Positions 44,701-55,059 of a stretch of DNA of 64,000 bases are shown one piece after another. A program made the position numbers and the translations under genes. The stretch's first letter is position 1; every line of letters begins with the position of its first letter. The DNA lies in contig CAMZMU010000020.1 in NCBI GenBank assembly GCA_947311845.1, positions 35,687,398-35,751,397 on the forward strand, in the 5' to 3' direction. This DNA is from Poa pratensis (taxonomy: Eukaryota > Streptophyta > Magnoliopsida > Poales > Poaceae). The notes beneath the pieces are model-generated. The model was not told where the DNA came from and did not search any database. It worked only from the letters and a program-made list of their open reading frames with translations.

Positions 44701-47700
44701 ATTAAAGCTCAACAGTAACAAAAGAGTTGGTCCATTCCTCAGATTCAAATTCAAGCTGAAGCTCTCCTGGAGAACTGAAGCAACCAAGTCTTTGCGTTTT
44801 CGTGCGTGGTAAAAAAGAGAGAGGTAGGCTTCACGAAGGGCTTAGGAAGAAGCCATCTGTCTAGCCAAAAGAAGTCTGCCAAACGTCTGACACTGACCTG
44901 TGTGATTTGAATTAGGGTGTGTATGTTGTCAGCTATGAGTTTGGAAAAGTAGGATGGCATATTTGAGGGGTTGCACAAGTCCCCTGAGAAGTCCCTTACA
45001 ATCCAGGAAATCTATAAGCGGTTGGAATGTAAATTTTTGTAAGCAAATTTTAGAGAAAGGCATCTGTTTTGGCTTTGAAGTTTTTTAGTGCCTAAACCAT
45101 CTTCTTTCTGCGAAGGAGTGGCTATTTACATTAGATCCATTTGTGTTGATACATAAGGGGTGCCACTTAAAGATTTGAGGATTGTAGCTAAGGGGTGTTG
45201 GAATATATTACCCACCTCTATAGCATCAACTTTTGGGTTAACTGTTAAGTTCAGGCAATTAAATATGGCTTCAGTGCCTCACGGTCTCAAGATCAAGACC
45301 TGGTTAACACACTATTGATAAATTTAGTTGCGCCCTACATCGATCCCTGACGAGCCCAGACGCGAGGGGTGTGTTGAAATATATTGCCCCACCCTCCCTA
45401 TAACTTAAGCTTTTGGGTGAACTGGCTAGGTGCATGCAATGCCATAAGGAGATACAACCAATTGCTGCAAAGCAACTTAACGGCATAGCGCAAACTGTTG
45501 CTACTGGCTAGCTCCAGCAGAGGGAAAGCACGAGTAATATGTAAAGCATAAAAGGGGCACAACAACCACGGTGATGGATCATACTCATGTCGATCATGGG
45601 GAACAAGCTGGCACCAAAGCATTGGGGAGGGCCTTGATTTTGTCTTCAGTGGCTGCTACATTGCACCGTGATGGTGCTGAGCTTCTTGACAGAAGCATAG
45701 GTGTCTGGTTAGTCATTGAGATGGTAACTATTTAATTTTGGCTGTATCTGAAATTTGTGGGCGTCCCTTTTAGCATGACATCTGGAGTTTCAACAAACTG
45801 TCCGTTGTCTTTATTCTTGATGGCATGTGTGGATAGTCATTATGTTTGTGGTGCGTCGAACGTAGAAGGATCTTGGACAAATGAGCATCTCATATTTTCT
45901 TGCTGAACTCATGTATCTTGGAATAGTGTTTTCGTGTAGCTAACTTAACTCTTGAGTGATGCCTAGTTTATTGTTTGATTTCAATTGTCTATCATCTTTT
46001 GGAATGGGGGTATTTTTTGTTAAAGTATATGTCAAGTATATAATATCACCACTTCCTAACAGATCGGTCTTTTGGGATAGTTGGTTGATAGAACTATTCT
46101 AACATGGTATCAGAGCACTGAGGTCTTGAGTTCAAGTCTCAACTCCCGCATTTCCCTACCATTTATTCCACATCCTTTCCGGGGTGTGAGGGGAAGTGTA
46201 GATCATTCCACATCCTTTCCTGGATGTGAAGGGGGGGTGTTAAAGTATATGTCAAGTATATAATATCACCACTTCCTAACAGATCGGTCTTTTGGGATAG
46301 TTGGTTGATAGAACTATTCTAACTTGGTATCAGAGCAGGTTAGGGTTCCCAGCCGCCGTCGCGCTTCTCCCGGCCGCCGGCCGCCGTCGCGGCTCCTCCC
46401 GGCCGCCGTCGCGGCCACCATCCCGGCCGCCGTCGCGGCTCCTCCCAGCCGCCGTCGCGGCCACCATCCCGGCCGCCGTCGCGGCCACACTCAGCCGCCG
46501 TCGCGGCCACCATCTCGGCTGCCGTCGCGGCCTCCCTCTCAAGCAGCCGTCGCCGATCCTCCTCCGGATTGCTGCTGCTGCTGCCCCGGTCCTCCAGCTT
46601 CCTCCTGCCTTCTTCAACTCTTTGCTGCCGCTGCTGCTGCCCCGGTCCTCCAGCTTCCTCCTGCCCTCTTCAACACTTTGCTGCCAGAAGGTATCACTTG
46701 TGCATCATGTCGGTCAATGCTATTGCTGTCAACATCGTTCTTGATGGTCAGAACTATCCGGAGTGGGCTTTTTGTGTTGAAACTGCCTTGCGGGGTCATG
46801 GATTATTGTCTCACTTGTTTGAAACTTCTCCAGTTCTTAGCAATGACCGTAGTAATGCTACTGAAGTTAAAACATGGCAGATTAATGATGGAAAAGTAAT
46901 GGCTGCCATTGTCAATAGCATCAAACAGTCCATGATTATGAGCTTGTCCAAGTTTAAAACTGCTAAGAGCATTTGGTCTTATTTGAAGGAACGCTTTGTT
47001 CAGGATAGTGGTGCTCTCTTACACACTCTCATGCAGCAAACTCATGTCATTGAGCAGAATGACATGTCTATTGATGAGTATTATTCTGCTTTTGATCGTC
47101 TGATGGGTGCTTTGACCTCCATGGTGCCTGAATGTACTGCTGATCCTTGTCCAGCGCATGCGTTCATTGAGAAGTTCCTCACATACAGATTTGTTATGGG
47201 AGTTCGGGCTGAATATGACTCTCTTCGTGCACGATTGCTTCATAGTTCTGATACTCTCACCATGGCGAAGGCGTTGTCTGATTTACTTGCTGAAGAGACT
47301 CGCCTCAAGTCCTTGTCTTCTACTGCTGGTTTGGGTTCTCACAGTGTCTTGTCCTTGTCTTCTACTGCTGGTTTGGGTTCTCACAGTGTCTTGGCTGCTG
47401 CTCAGAAGCCCTATGCAGCAAGGACTACCTCTTCAGAGCTATGCGAGTATTGCAAGAAGCCCGGTCATAGGTCAGAAAATTGCTTTGGTAAATTCCCAGA
47501 GAAGTTGGCTGATTTTCGTGCTCGTCGTGCTGCACGTGGTCATGGTACCGGATCTGCACCTAGAGGCTCAGTGGCTGCTGCTGCTACTTCACCTGCTGCT
47601 ACTTCATCTCCAGCTTGGGTTCTTGACTCTGGGGCATCCTTTCACGTAACGTCTGATCAGTCACAGTTAGCTTCTTCTAAGCCAATCCTCGACGGTGCTT

Positions 47701-50700
47701 CTGTTCAGACTGCTGATGGTACTTTATGTCACATTACTCATGAGGGTTCCCTTTATAATTCTCAGTTTACTGTTCCTAATGTATTCTTTGTACCTGAGCT
47801 GTCTATGGATCTACTCTCAGTAGGACAGATTACAGATCATCATTGCTTTGTTGGATTTGATGACTCATCTTGTTATGTACAGGATCGTCGAACAGGGGTT
47901 GTGATTGGGACTGGCCGTCGCCGTAAAAGTGCTCCTCGCCTCTACATATTGGACACTTTGCGTCTTCCTTCATCCACTGCATCTCCAGCTCACGTGCTCT
48001 CCGCTGCATCAGCTTCAGCTGCGTCTTTTGCCCAATGGCACCATCGTCTTGGTCATTTATGTGGTTCACGGTTGTCGACATTAGTAAAGTCAGGTTGTTT
48101 AGGTCATACATCTGTCGAGTCTAGTTTTCATTGTAAGGGTTGTAAGCTTGGAAAACAAATTCAACTTCCATATTTTTCTAGTGATTCTCATTCTGCTACA
48201 TCTTTTGATCTTGTTCACTCTGATGTATGGGGCCCTGCTCCTTTTGTTTCAAAAGGTGGTCATAAATATTATGTTATTTTCATTGATGATCATTCTCGTT
48301 ATACTTGGATTTATTTCATGAAACGCCGCTCTGAGTTGACCTCCATTTACAAGTCTTTTGTTCGCATGGTTCACACTCAATTTTCTACTCCAATCAAAAT
48401 TTTCCGTTCAGACTCTGGTGGTGAATATTTATCTGATAATTTTCGCCAGTTTTTGAACTCAGAGGGTACTCTTGCTCAGCTTTCTTGCCCTGGTGCTCAT
48501 GCGCAGAATGGTGTTGCTGAGCGCAAGCACCGTCATGTCATAGAGACTGCTCGCACTCTTTTAATATCTTCTTTTGTTCCTTCACACTTTTGGGGTGAGG
48601 CTGTTTCTACTGCGGTTTATCTTATCAACAGACAACCGTCATCCAAGCTCTCTGGAAAATGTCCTGGTGAAGTCCTTTTTGGTACTCCTCCGCGATATGA
48701 TCATAGAGTCTTTGGATGTACGTGCTATGTCTTGTTGGCACCTCGGGAGCGGACTAAATTGACTGCCCAATCTGTTGAGTGTGTTTTTCTGGGATATAGT
48801 CCTGAACATAAAGGCTATCGGTGTTATGATCCTTCTTCTCGTCGCATTCGTATTTCACGGGATGTCAGTTTTACTGAAAACCGTCCTTTCTTTTACAATT
48901 CCTCCACACACTCTTCATATTCTCCCATAGAGTCTACCTCTTTTATGTGTCTTCCCCCCACTCATGACGCTCCATCTGTGCCACCATCATCCACCACATC
49001 ACCATCTACTACATCCATACCAGATGTTCCTATTCCCATCACTCCACCCTTCCATGTTACACCACCTTCATATTCTTTTTCTAAACCACCTATCACACAA
49101 ACCTACACACGTCGTCCTTACTCTATCCCCACGGCCAGTCCTGCGGAACCTGTTGTTGATGATTGTACTAACATTGATGCGTCTCATATTGTTTCTGATG
49201 AGTTACAGGTTGATCAGGGATATGCTCTCCGTGATCGTGCTACCATTGCACCTCCGGATCGATTAGGCTTTCCACGTGTTGGTGCAGTAACTGTTGAACC
49301 ATCCTCTTATCAGGAAGCTTCTAGTATTCCTGAGTGGCAGCTAGCTATGACTGAAGAATTGGCTGCCCTTGATCGTACGGGTACGTGGGATATTGTTTCT
49401 TTACCGTCTCATGCAGTACCTATCACATGCAAATGGGTCTTCAAGGTTAAGACCAAATCAGATGGGTCTATTGAAAGATATAAAGCTCGTCTTGTGGCCA
49501 GAGGTTTTCAGCAGACTCAGGGACAAGATTATGATGAGACTTTTGCACCAGTTGCACATATGACTACTGTTCGTACTTTAATTGCTGTGGCAGCTAGCTC
49601 TTCTTGGACTATCTCTCAGCTGGATGTCAAAAATGCTTTTCTTCATGGTGATTTGCATGAAGAAGTTTATATGCACCCACCACCTGGTGTCGATGCTCCT
49701 TCGGGACATGTCTGTCGGCTTCGTCGGGCTTTATATGGTCTAAAACAGGCTCCACGTGCTTGGTTTGAGAGATTTGTTTCTGTTATACGAGCTGCTGGTT
49801 TTTCTCCTAGTGATCATGACCCGGCTCTATTTATTCATCTCTCTCAGCGAGGAAGAACTTTGCTTCTTTTATATGTTGATGACATGCTGATTACGGGTGA
49901 TGATCCAGAACAATTTCTCATGTGAAGAAGCACCTTGGTGAGCAATTTCAAATGTCTGATTTGGGCCCTCTCAGTTATTTCTTGGGCATTGAGGTTCTGC
50001 AGTCTCCCAAGGGCTATTATCTTTCACAGTACAAGTATATACAAGATCTTGTTGCTCGTTCTGGTATTAGTGATAATCGTACAACTACAACACCTATGGA
50101 TCTTCACTTACAACTTCGTCCAAGTGATGGTCCACCTTTACAGGACCCATCTCGATATCGGCATATTGTGGGCAGCCTTGTTTATCTCACTATTACCAGA
50201 CCTGATATTGCACATGCAGTCCATATTTTGAGTCAGTTTGTAGCTGCGCCCACTTCAGTTCATTATGGTCATTTACTTCGTGTGCTGAGATACTTACGAG
50301 GAACAGCAGATCGATGTTTATTCTATGATCGTGATAGCCCACTTCAGCTTCATGCTTACTCCGACGCCACTTGGGCGAGTGATCCTGTTGAGCGTCGCTC
50401 AGTTACTGGTTATTGTATTCTTCTTGGATCTTCTCCTATTGCATGGAAATCAAAGAAGCAATCAGCTGTATCTCGATCTAGTACTGAGGCAGAACTTCGA
50501 GCTCTTGCTACTACTACGGCAGTGATCATATGGCTGAGATGGCTATTAGCTGATTTTGGTGTCTTTTGTGATGCTCCTACACCTCTTCTTTGTGACAACA
50601 CTGGAGCTATACAGATTTGTCATGACCCTATAAAGCATGAACTTGTAAAGCACATTGGTGTTGATGTCTCGTTTACTCGGTCTCACTGTCATCAGAAAAC

Positions 50701-53700
50701 AATTGATCTCCAATATGTACCCTCGGAACTGCAATTGGCAGATTTCTTCACAAAAGCACAAACTAGAGCACAACATCAGTTTCATTTGATCAAACTCAAT
50801 GCTTCAGATCCTCCGCTTCCACCTTAAGTTTGAAGGGGGGTGTTAAGGCCCAAGGCCCATGTTGGCCCATGCCATACTATATACTGGGACTGGACTGCAT
50901 CGCATCGGTGTGACTCGCATCCCAGGTTCGTAACTTTTTTCAGGGTACAGTACTACTAAATATTCGTGAGAAAGTATCTGGTGTAAGCCATACTTTGGTG
51001 AAAACTCCATGTAAACCATGCTTTTCTGAATGATTTTGCATTTAAACTTGAAATTTACGTGTTTATAGAACTCTATCCTTCTAAAATACTGTAATTTTTT
51101 TTGTAGATTTTCTTGAAACTTTTAAACATGATTTTACCGGTTTCCACCATAAGTTTGTTTCCACTGAATATTTTTTTCGTATCAAGGTTTACACCACATG
51201 CAAATAGTCAAGACGTTTGTATGTACTGAAACTCTAGAATTATGTTTGAAATCAGTTGCTTCTATGAGGGATTGACATGTGAGGAGATAGACATTCTTCT
51301 TGTGAACAGTGTTACCGATGGTGAAATTTGGGATAAGAAGATCTATGAGAATATTGAACCAACTAAAGAATAAGCTTTCAATTGTCAGCTCAGTTTATGA
51401 GCAATGAAGACAAAAGAAGACGTAAAGTAACTTTTGATGTTCAGTGCAAAACTTCCGTTACCATATGTCCATATCCCTCGACAACTTTCCTGTTCAACCG
51501 ACAAACAACAGGAATATCCAAATACCCCTTCCTATGATGTCTCATCAGCTCTATACATACTAGCGTCTCTGCCTCTAACTCTATGTTTGCTCAACCTGTT
51601 GGGAAACTTGATTCATGTCAGGATAACTACCCGTCAAAGATAGCTGGACGGCATGGTTGTGGGAGATTGGGTGGTTACACGTAGGTTATGAATAGCGAGT
51701 AACTTGGGATAATAGATTGATTATTGTTGCATGTTTGAACATAGATACATGGGATCCTTATATATTAGGTACTCAAGCCCTTGACCTCTCCTAATACGAT
51801 TGGACTTATTAGCCATGCCAAACACATGACCAGCTTGTACTGCAATATGACCACCCTGGTCATCTTGTCAGCTGGTCAACCAAATTGCCACTGCCTTATG
51901 CAATGTAATACTAATCCACAACACCAGCTCTATTTGTTCCAGAAGAAAATCCTTGATTTCATTATCACTGTCATTGTTTTTTTTTCAGAAAATCCGTTGC
52001 TGTTTTCTTGTACTGGGCACACTTTCGCACTTGGTAAACAGTGATCACGCTCACTAGAGATTTGAACTAAATATAACTGATAGGAACTGTACTACTGTAT
52101 GTTAGACAAATTGGTTTATCTAGTCTAAAAAATACATAATTTTTGGAGGTTCTTGAGCTCTATGAGAAACAACAGTACTGTCAGAATTGATTGAAACTTC
52201 TCAATTCTTTGTGGTGCATGAAACTCATCATTGAAACGAGCATACATTGAAACTTCTTTTCTTTCACTTCATCCGTGTATATGTTATGGAACTCAGGATC
52301 ACTATCAGCATAGTGTTGGAACTTCATTTCACTTCATTGATGCATGAAGTTTTCTATTTGTTAACAAACCAGGCAGACTCTGGAACATGTTAGAATTTGT
52401 GTTTCTATGCTTAGATTTGCAAACACTTATAAATTCGTTTTGAGTTTGCATGTAGTTTTTCATGGATGACTGCCTTCAACAACTCATGGATCGCGTTGAT
52501 GCTGGTGAGGGGGAGCAGCTGAAAAACTTGATACTCACTGAGAGACTCTCCAGACTTGTTCGTATGAGGCTTGAGATGCAGACACCTTACATTTCAAAGT
52601 GGCCTCAAGCACTGAGTATCCAGGTGGTGCATTGTCTTCTCTCTTTTTTCTCATCTGTTCAATTAAATTATATGATAGCTATATGTCCAACTATATAACT
52701 TGTTTGGCAGTCTCAACCGGCAAACGTCTCAACAAGCTTAAAGCAGAGAGCAATCCTTGTTGATGAGATTTGGCATGCTGCTGGAGATTCTGGATCAGAT
52801 ATTGATTGGTACGTTAAGCGTGCTGTGCTTGGTGGGATCTACTCAACCTCGGAAGTGTACATGTTAACAGATAATTCTCCAGGTTTGCACCTTTTCTAAG
52901 CTTGGTACCGTTCTGTATATTTCGATGAGGATTTGACACTAACTAAACCAACTTCAGTAAATTACCTTTCTTTGTAACCATGTAGTAATTGCGAGTAATG
53001 AAACCAAGGTAACCTCAGTTTGAAAATCAAATTTGTAGTTTGCAATAATTAATCTTTACACTTAACTTTTTTTACTACGAGTTCTCGAAGTTCCATGACT
53101 CGACATAATTAGTGTGTACATGAAAAAAAAAATCAGAATATTTGGAGTGGTGTTTTGGCTCCCGGGTGCATATGCACCCTTTATTTAAAATGCATTTTGT
53201 ACATATTTTGAAATGTCAAAAATTTTGGAAAAAAATGTTCACATATAGATCTTAACATGTTATGTGTTCACAAAGTTGTTTCACAAAAAAACGACATTTT
53301 TTGTGGCTTGTATAAAAAAGAAAAAAATTGGTGCTAAAATAAGCCTTTTCACGACACTTTTTTTTGTCTTTTTTACACAAGGCACAAAATATATCGGTTT
53401 TTTGGTGAAACGACTTTGTGAACACATAGAATATGAAGATGTATCCGCGAAATTTTATTTCAGATTTTTTTGACGTTTTGAAATATGTTTTTCAACTACC
53501 GGGTGCATATGCACCCGGGTGCCAAAGTGAATTTCCACAAATATCTTGGTTTTTTAATAACTCTGCTGTCTCTTGTTTTGTTGTCTGCTGGTTCTGTAAG
53601 ACACTTCAATGCTTATTGTAGAACCACCGAACAAGGATGAAAAAACCCTGTTTTGGGCTGAGAAAGATTCTTTTTCCGGGACAGTGAAAAATCACTGTTT

Positions 53701-54138
53701 TGGACCAAGCGGGCCCTAAAAGCAGTTATATTTCCCCGTGTTTTTCTGGATCCTGGGCGTTTTTCAACCTAGAATATTTTAGACGTACTACTAACATCAG
53801 AAGTGAAAAGTACATAATTCACATTTTCTTTGCACAACTGACTGGATTATAGGTTTGCTGATCATTTCCCTTTTATGTTGGCATATGACAGAGTTTCGTG
53901 ACACATGGACATTTGTGAATCGTCGCATCAAAGACGCTGTGGACCTCAAGAAAACTTTTAAGGAGGTAGCAATCGAACTCCCAAAATCAAACTGTATAGC
54001 TATTCTAGATTTTCGCCACCCCACCTTGTGACCTGAAACAATTCTTCTGTACAGGCCGGATATCTAGCTAAAGCCATGGGAGCAGGCCTGGGTGTCGGCC
54101 CCATACAGGACATCCTGAACAGGGCTTTCCAGAAATGA
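38750..54138 (+). CDS. COQ9: Ubiquinone biosynthesis protein COQ9, mitochondrial
   Basis: COQ9 is a lipid-binding member of the matrix ubiquinone-synthesis complex that supports the COQ7 hydroxylation step. Six exons splice to 310 codons with consistent phases and GT-AG introns: 38750-39076, 39166-39273, 52456-52623, 52711-52882, 53892-53965, 54055-54138. The first ~45 residues are Arg/Ser/Ala-rich without acids ([24 protein letters not shown]), as in a mitochondrial presequence. The conserved COQ9 region starts with [17 protein letters not shown] and runs through [37 protein letters not shown] and [10 protein letters not shown] to [13 protein letters not shown]. The frame is open further upstream to 38666, but ATG 38750 gives the presequence. 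No lesion is seen despite a 13.2-kb second intron filled with transposons. Confidence 0.93.
39410..44039 (-). mobile_element. L1-type LINE with intact ORF2 and 18-bp target duplication
   Basis: atgggcgcttcatacatt occurs at 39392-39409 and again at 44040-44057. The element reads right to left and ends in a poly(A) tail seen as a T run at 39410-39417. The 3' UTR is very short. Its 5' end (ctagttaagattagggttctg on the minus strand) is followed by about 440 bases of GC-rich leader. No ORF1 is present. The perfect duplication and open ORF2 indicate a recent insertion. Confidence 0.92.
39437..43600 (-). CDS. LINE ORF2: endonuclease, reverse transcriptase, zinc region, RNase H
   Basis: The frame is open for 1387 codons. 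The likely start is Met17 ([12 protein letters not shown], position 43552). An AP-type endonuclease occupies about residues 17-245 ([23 protein letters not shown]). RT lies about 475-745 ([61 protein letters not shown]). The zf-RVT region has [20 protein letters not shown]-terminal plant-type RNase H follows ([20 protein letters not shown]). All catalytic motifs look intact, so the protein could be active if transcribed. RNase H-bearing L1 elements are common in plants. Confidence 0.93.
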   Translation of the reverse strand: MDSGRSAVPRGIRSGAMKILSLNCQGLGNDPTVRALLDLRRRSDPDVLFLSETHLDDYPAECLRRRLNMDFKIVNRSDGRSGGVMLLWKREIVIHQIFSAPKYIDVEVVESLEKTWRLTGIYGEPRWQDKYKTWDKMRELKNNSNRPWVIIGDFNEILFSHEKEGGNPRPFGYMEAFRDTLMDCNLEDLGFSGDAFTWRRGGIRERLDRAVANGDWMAMHPGAVVQHLGYIRSDHRPIMLDTEFQADLGRQKKCPRRFEARWLKEEGFRQVVEQAWVAAGATADGVLPKLGRLHEALHKWDSSVLQKPKKRLRKAQRELDEALSGQMSAENETKAKELANLIELLLEQEEVYWSQRSRANWLQYGDRNTSFFHNFASARRKRNFIKRLKDDTNNWVEGTAALKPLVFQYFSNLFTSEVQLTDPEVLDKIQPRVTQLMNEKLTAPFTAEDVKKAAFSIGDLKAPGPDGLHAIFYKRFWGICGEEITHEVLQALNTGLIPEGWNDTTVVLIPKIDDPELVTQFRPISLCNVIYKIISKMLALRLKEILPDVISPMQSAFVPGRLITDNVLVAYESVHAIKNKRSVSNGCCAIKLDMHKAYDRVEWIFLENMMRKLGFAERWISLMMACVRSVRYQVRFNSEETDMFIPSRGLRQGDPLSPYLFLLCAEGLSSLLLYEEEVGGIDGVRVCRNAPSVSHLLFADDSLILMKADMNNATSLQRVLDTYCANSGQLVSLAKSSIFFSPNTNVLMRAEICEALHIDTEALSDKYLGLPALVGADKSECFEHFIERIIQRINGWKEKLLSIGGKEILLKAVAQAISVYAMSVFLIPKGVCKRMMDAISNFWWGDDDNSKRMHWLAWWKLCFPKKEGGMGFRDFHSFNLAMLAKQVWRLVNEPESLCGRVLRAKYYPDGDILKAGPKAGSSFTWQSIVAGIATFKRGYVWRVGNGEKINIWSDPWIPSSPNYRVLSPRRGAVYTKVSDLIDPISGQWDEQLLNDLFGIVDVGRILQIPLNSHGFEDFIAWGATKHGKYTVRSGYYLQWRHHFGPSAGQLAMPGSAATNPVWSLLWKLKVPSKVKIFVWRALHGILPLKSILVNRHVGTTGGCPVCNQGPEDVMHLLFKCHTAQELWTDLGLSELISDAVTDDRSGSVVLESLLRRQGITLPGFTNVGLKETISVCCWYLWWIRRRRTHDEAVPPIFQCKMSILSITANAAKSTKVQNTGVVRWTRPEPRTMKLNVDASFHEDRRAGSIGAVIRDYQGRFVAAACLFIPHVSTASMAESIAMREGLALANRLGLNRIQAESDSTDVIDACNGGEVWWSEASAVFADCVDLMNTIGAVCFKHCPRDANKVAHELAKFSFLNNLSCNWDDEPPRVLLNSLINDVTVIGD
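44058..45190 (+). other. COQ9 intron 2, no gene seen
   Basis: AT-rich intronic sequence; short frames only. Confidence 0.5.
45191..45455 (+). repeat. Two partial LTR-like starts
   Basis: aggggtg|ttggaatatatta near 45191 and gaggggtg|tgttgaaatatatt near 45366 share a purine tract, then a tgttg(g)aaatatatt start and a later cttttgggt(t/g)aactg word. They look like truncated ends of a small copia-type or TRIM family. Neither has a visible partner LTR. Confidence 0.35.
45456..46017 (+). other. COQ9 intron 2, no gene seen
   Basis: Intronic sequence without recognised features. Confidence 0.45.
46018..46324 (+). mobile_element. TRIM-like unit: two 87-bp LTRs around a 133-bp interior
   Basis: The 87-bp sequence tgttaaagtatatgtcaag...attctaaca occurs at 46018-46104 and 46238-46324; the only difference I saw is the last base. 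The first copy is followed by a Met-tRNA primer site (tggtatcagagc, 46105), and the second is preceded by a purine tract (gtgaaggggggg). That is a complete miniature LTR element (307 bp) with no coding capacity. It directly abuts a copia body. Confidence 0.75.
46355..46690 (+). repeat. GC-rich minisatellite and duplicated leader in the copia 5' region
   Basis: From 46355 to about 46560 a ccgccgtcgcggc(c/t) word recurs with interspersed accatcccgg and ctcctcccgg. From about 46565 to 46685 a ~58-bp unit (gctgctgccccggtcctccag, cttcctcctgcc) is repeated twice. The repeats precede the gag start at 46707. Confidence 0.8.
46707..49925 (+). CDS. Copia gag, protease, integrase and RT N-part
   Basis: ATG 46707 opens gag ([17 protein letters not shown]); the frame is open upstream through the repeat-rich leader but is not protein-like there. 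A CCHC knuckle is seen ([14 protein letters not shown], near 47440). Protease is [12 protein letters not shown]. Integrase has [11 protein letters not shown] with CKGCKLGK, then DLVHSDVW and [11 protein letters not shown] has [23 protein letters not shown] and [11 protein letters not shown] 1-bp loss near 49910-49920 (gaacaatttctcatgtga) makes a stop at 49923. In gag a 42-bp unit is duplicated in tandem (about 47311-47394). Confidence 0.9.
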   Translation: MSVNAIAVNIVLDGQNYPEWAFCVETALRGHGLLSHLFETSPVLSNDRSNATEVKTWQINDGKVMAAIVNSIKQSMIMSLSKFKTAKSIWSYLKERFVQDSGALLHTLMQQTHVIEQNDMSIDEYYSAFDRLMGALTSMVPECTADPCPAHAFIEKFLTYRFVMGVRAEYDSLRARLLHSSDTLTMAKALSDLLAEETRLKSLSSTAGLGSHSVLSLSSTAGLGSHSVLAAAQKPYAARTTSSELCEYCKKPGHRSENCFGKFPEKLADFRARRAARGHGTGSAPRGSVAAAATSPAATSSPAWVLDSGASFHVTSDQSQLASSKPILDGASVQTADGTLCHITHEGSLYNSQFTVPNVFFVPELSMDLLSVGQITDHHCFVGFDDSSCYVQDRRTGVVIGTGRRRKSAPRLYILDTLRLPSSTASPAHVLSAASASAASFAQWHHRLGHLCGSRLSTLVKSGCLGHTSVESSFHCKGCKLGKQIQLPYFSSDSHSATSFDLVHSDVWGPAPFVSKGGHKYYVIFIDDHSRYTWIYFMKRRSELTSIYKSFVRMVHTQFSTPIKIFRSDSGGEYLSDNFRQFLNSEGTLAQLSCPGAHAQNGVAERKHRHVIETARTLLISSFVPSHFWGEAVSTAVYLINRQPSSKLSGKCPGEVLFGTPPRYDHRVFGCTCYVLLAPRERTKLTAQSVECVFLGYSPEHKGYRCYDPSSRRIRISRDVSFTENRPFFYNSSTHSSYSPIESTSFMCLPPTHDAPSVPPSSTTSPSTTSIPDVPIPITPPFHVTPPSYSFSKPPITQTYTRRPYSIPTASPAEPVVDDCTNIDASHIVSDELQVDQGYALRDRATIAPPDRLGFPRVGAVTVEPSSYQEASSIPEWQLAMTEELAALDRTGTWDIVSLPSHAVPITCKWVFKVKTKSDGSIERYKARLVARGFQQTQGQDYDETFAPVAHMTTVRTLIAVAASSSWTISQLDVKNAFLHGDLHEEVYMHPPPGVDAPSGHVCRLRRALYGLKQAPRAWFERFVSVIRAAGFSPSDHDPALFIHLSQRGRTLLLLYVDDMLITGDDPEQFLM
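49922..50827 (+). CDS. Copia RT C-part and RNase H (after frameshift)
   Basis: Continues the polyprotein in another frame: [37 protein letters not shown]. RNase H follows with [25 protein letters not shown] and LADFFTKAQ. It is open to a natural stop at 50827, a few bases before the purine tract. A single frameshift separates it from the upstream part. Confidence 0.9.
   Translation: MKKHLGEQFQMSDLGPLSYFLGIEVLQSPKGYYLSQYKYIQDLVARSGISDNRTTTTPMDLHLQLRPSDGPPLQDPSRYRHIVGSLVYLTITRPDIAHAVHILSQFVAAPTSVHYGHLLRVLRYLRGTADRCLFYDRDSPLQLHAYSDATWASDPVERRSVTGYCILLGSSPIAWKSKKQSAVSRSSTEAELRALATTTAVIIWLRWLLADFGVFCDAPTPLLCDNTGAIQICHDPIKHELVKHIGVDVSFTRSHCHQKTIDLQYVPSELQLADFFTKAQTRAQHQFHLIKLNASDPPLPP
50931..52455 (+). 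other. COQ9 intron 2, 3' part, no gene seen
   Basis: AT-rich; a ttgaaacttc / ggaacttc word recurs at about 52190-52330. Short frames at 51434-52044 have no recognised motif. Confidence 0.45.
53154..53526. mobile_element. Foldback MITE in COQ9 intron 4
   Basis: The ends tttggctcccgggtgcatat and its counterpart atatgcacccgggtgccaaa are inverted. Each end also contains the palindromic gggtgcatatgcaccc. Inner parts pair too (gtgttcacaaagttgtttcac with gtgaaacgactttgtgaaca). Length is 373 bp. No target duplication is clear. Confidence 0.75.
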
Positions 54139-54259
54139 AGAAGCGCGTGAACTTGTCTTTGCGGGCTGCATTGATACATTCCATTCTCGACGTTTTCACC
54201 AGCACTTTTTGATGTCACGTTAAGATTCTCTGACATTGTATATAGCACTTTCTTTTACA

Positions 54260-54265
54260 AATAAA
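54260..54265 (+). terminator. Possible COQ9 polyadenylation signal
   Basis: aataaa lies about 120 bases after the COQ9 stop codon, preceded by a T-rich stretch. Plant signals are loose, so this is a candidate only. Confidence 0.45.
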
Positions 54266-55059
54266 CGCTGTCAGGTTAGACTTGTGTGCGTAAGCGAGAA
54301 GGTGTTTAGTTGGTGACCTGTTTGAGTTGTCGATTAGTGAATGCTATGCGTTTGTTAGATTAAACATGCGCTCTCGAATGTGAACCCCACATACTCGATT
54401 AACCCATGCGCGGCCGAGTTGCTGCAAACAAAACAAGATTCTGTCGGCTTTTCGTGGCCGAGAGTTGTCATTTTTAAACTTTATATGCTGTGTGTTTAGT
54501 GGAAAATATATAACTTAATACTCTCGGGAGTTGGGAGAACTATCGTGTAGTTTATGGAACAGTTTAAGCAAGTCATTCTGCATGAAGAAGCCAGAATGCA
54601 TGGCCAGTTTGCTAGCATGTTTGACACACATCATTTCATTCCATTTGACATAAATAAAATGATGTCATCGTTTCATTTCATTCCGAAGTGAAATGACATG
54701 GTTAGGGATAACAATTAGCATAACATACAATAGGTTTTACTGAAATTCCAAATGAAATGACAAGTACACTAAATGCCCGCTTCACATCTTTCCTCGTACT
54801 TGTACAAAGAGAGATATTTTATTACATTGGTGGTTAGGGGTTGGCTTTACATATGTTGACTACTGAGAGGATAGATAGCATCAGCTATTTAGTATCCCTT
54901 GTTCTGTTGGTGGCCATTGATCTCACAATTGCACTTCAAATTGTTACCTTCAGCAAGTTTTGCAAACAACATAAATCGTTGTATCATATTGATATCATTA
55001 TAATATCTTGCCATGCGGAAGAAATAGTAACAAATCCAAAGATTGTGATGTTAGAGCTT
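54266..55059. other. No gene seen
   Basis: At about 54620-54770, catttcattcc / ggaatgaaatg words recur in both orientations, probably a decayed foldback element. Confidence 0.4.

Larger units (their letters stand above)
46238..50930 (+). mobile_element. Ty1/copia element, chimeric: short 5' LTR, unrelated 3' LTR start
   Basis: The 87-bp LTR at 46238 and a primer site (tggtatcagagc, 46325) lead into a full copia gag-pol ending at 50827. A purine tract (gaagggggg, 50832-50840) follows. The sequence then starts tgttaaggcccaaggcccatg, which shares only the first six bases with the 5' LTR and is cut off. The 5' and 3' LTRs therefore come from different families or the 3' one was replaced. Orientation is sense to COQ9. 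The 3' border is approximate. Confidence 0.75.
39274..52455 (+). other. COQ9 intron 2, 13.2 kb
   Basis: Bounded by gag|gtaaca and tgtag|tttttc. It holds a LINE (39410-44039, antisense to COQ9) and a sense copia-type element (46018 to about 50930). Without these and the 18-bp duplication it would be about 3.6 kb. Confidence 0.88.

Noticed and set aside
46301..46744. Pro/Arg/Ser-repeat ORF as a possible gene
   Set aside because: It is translation of the GC-rich minisatellite in the copia leader.
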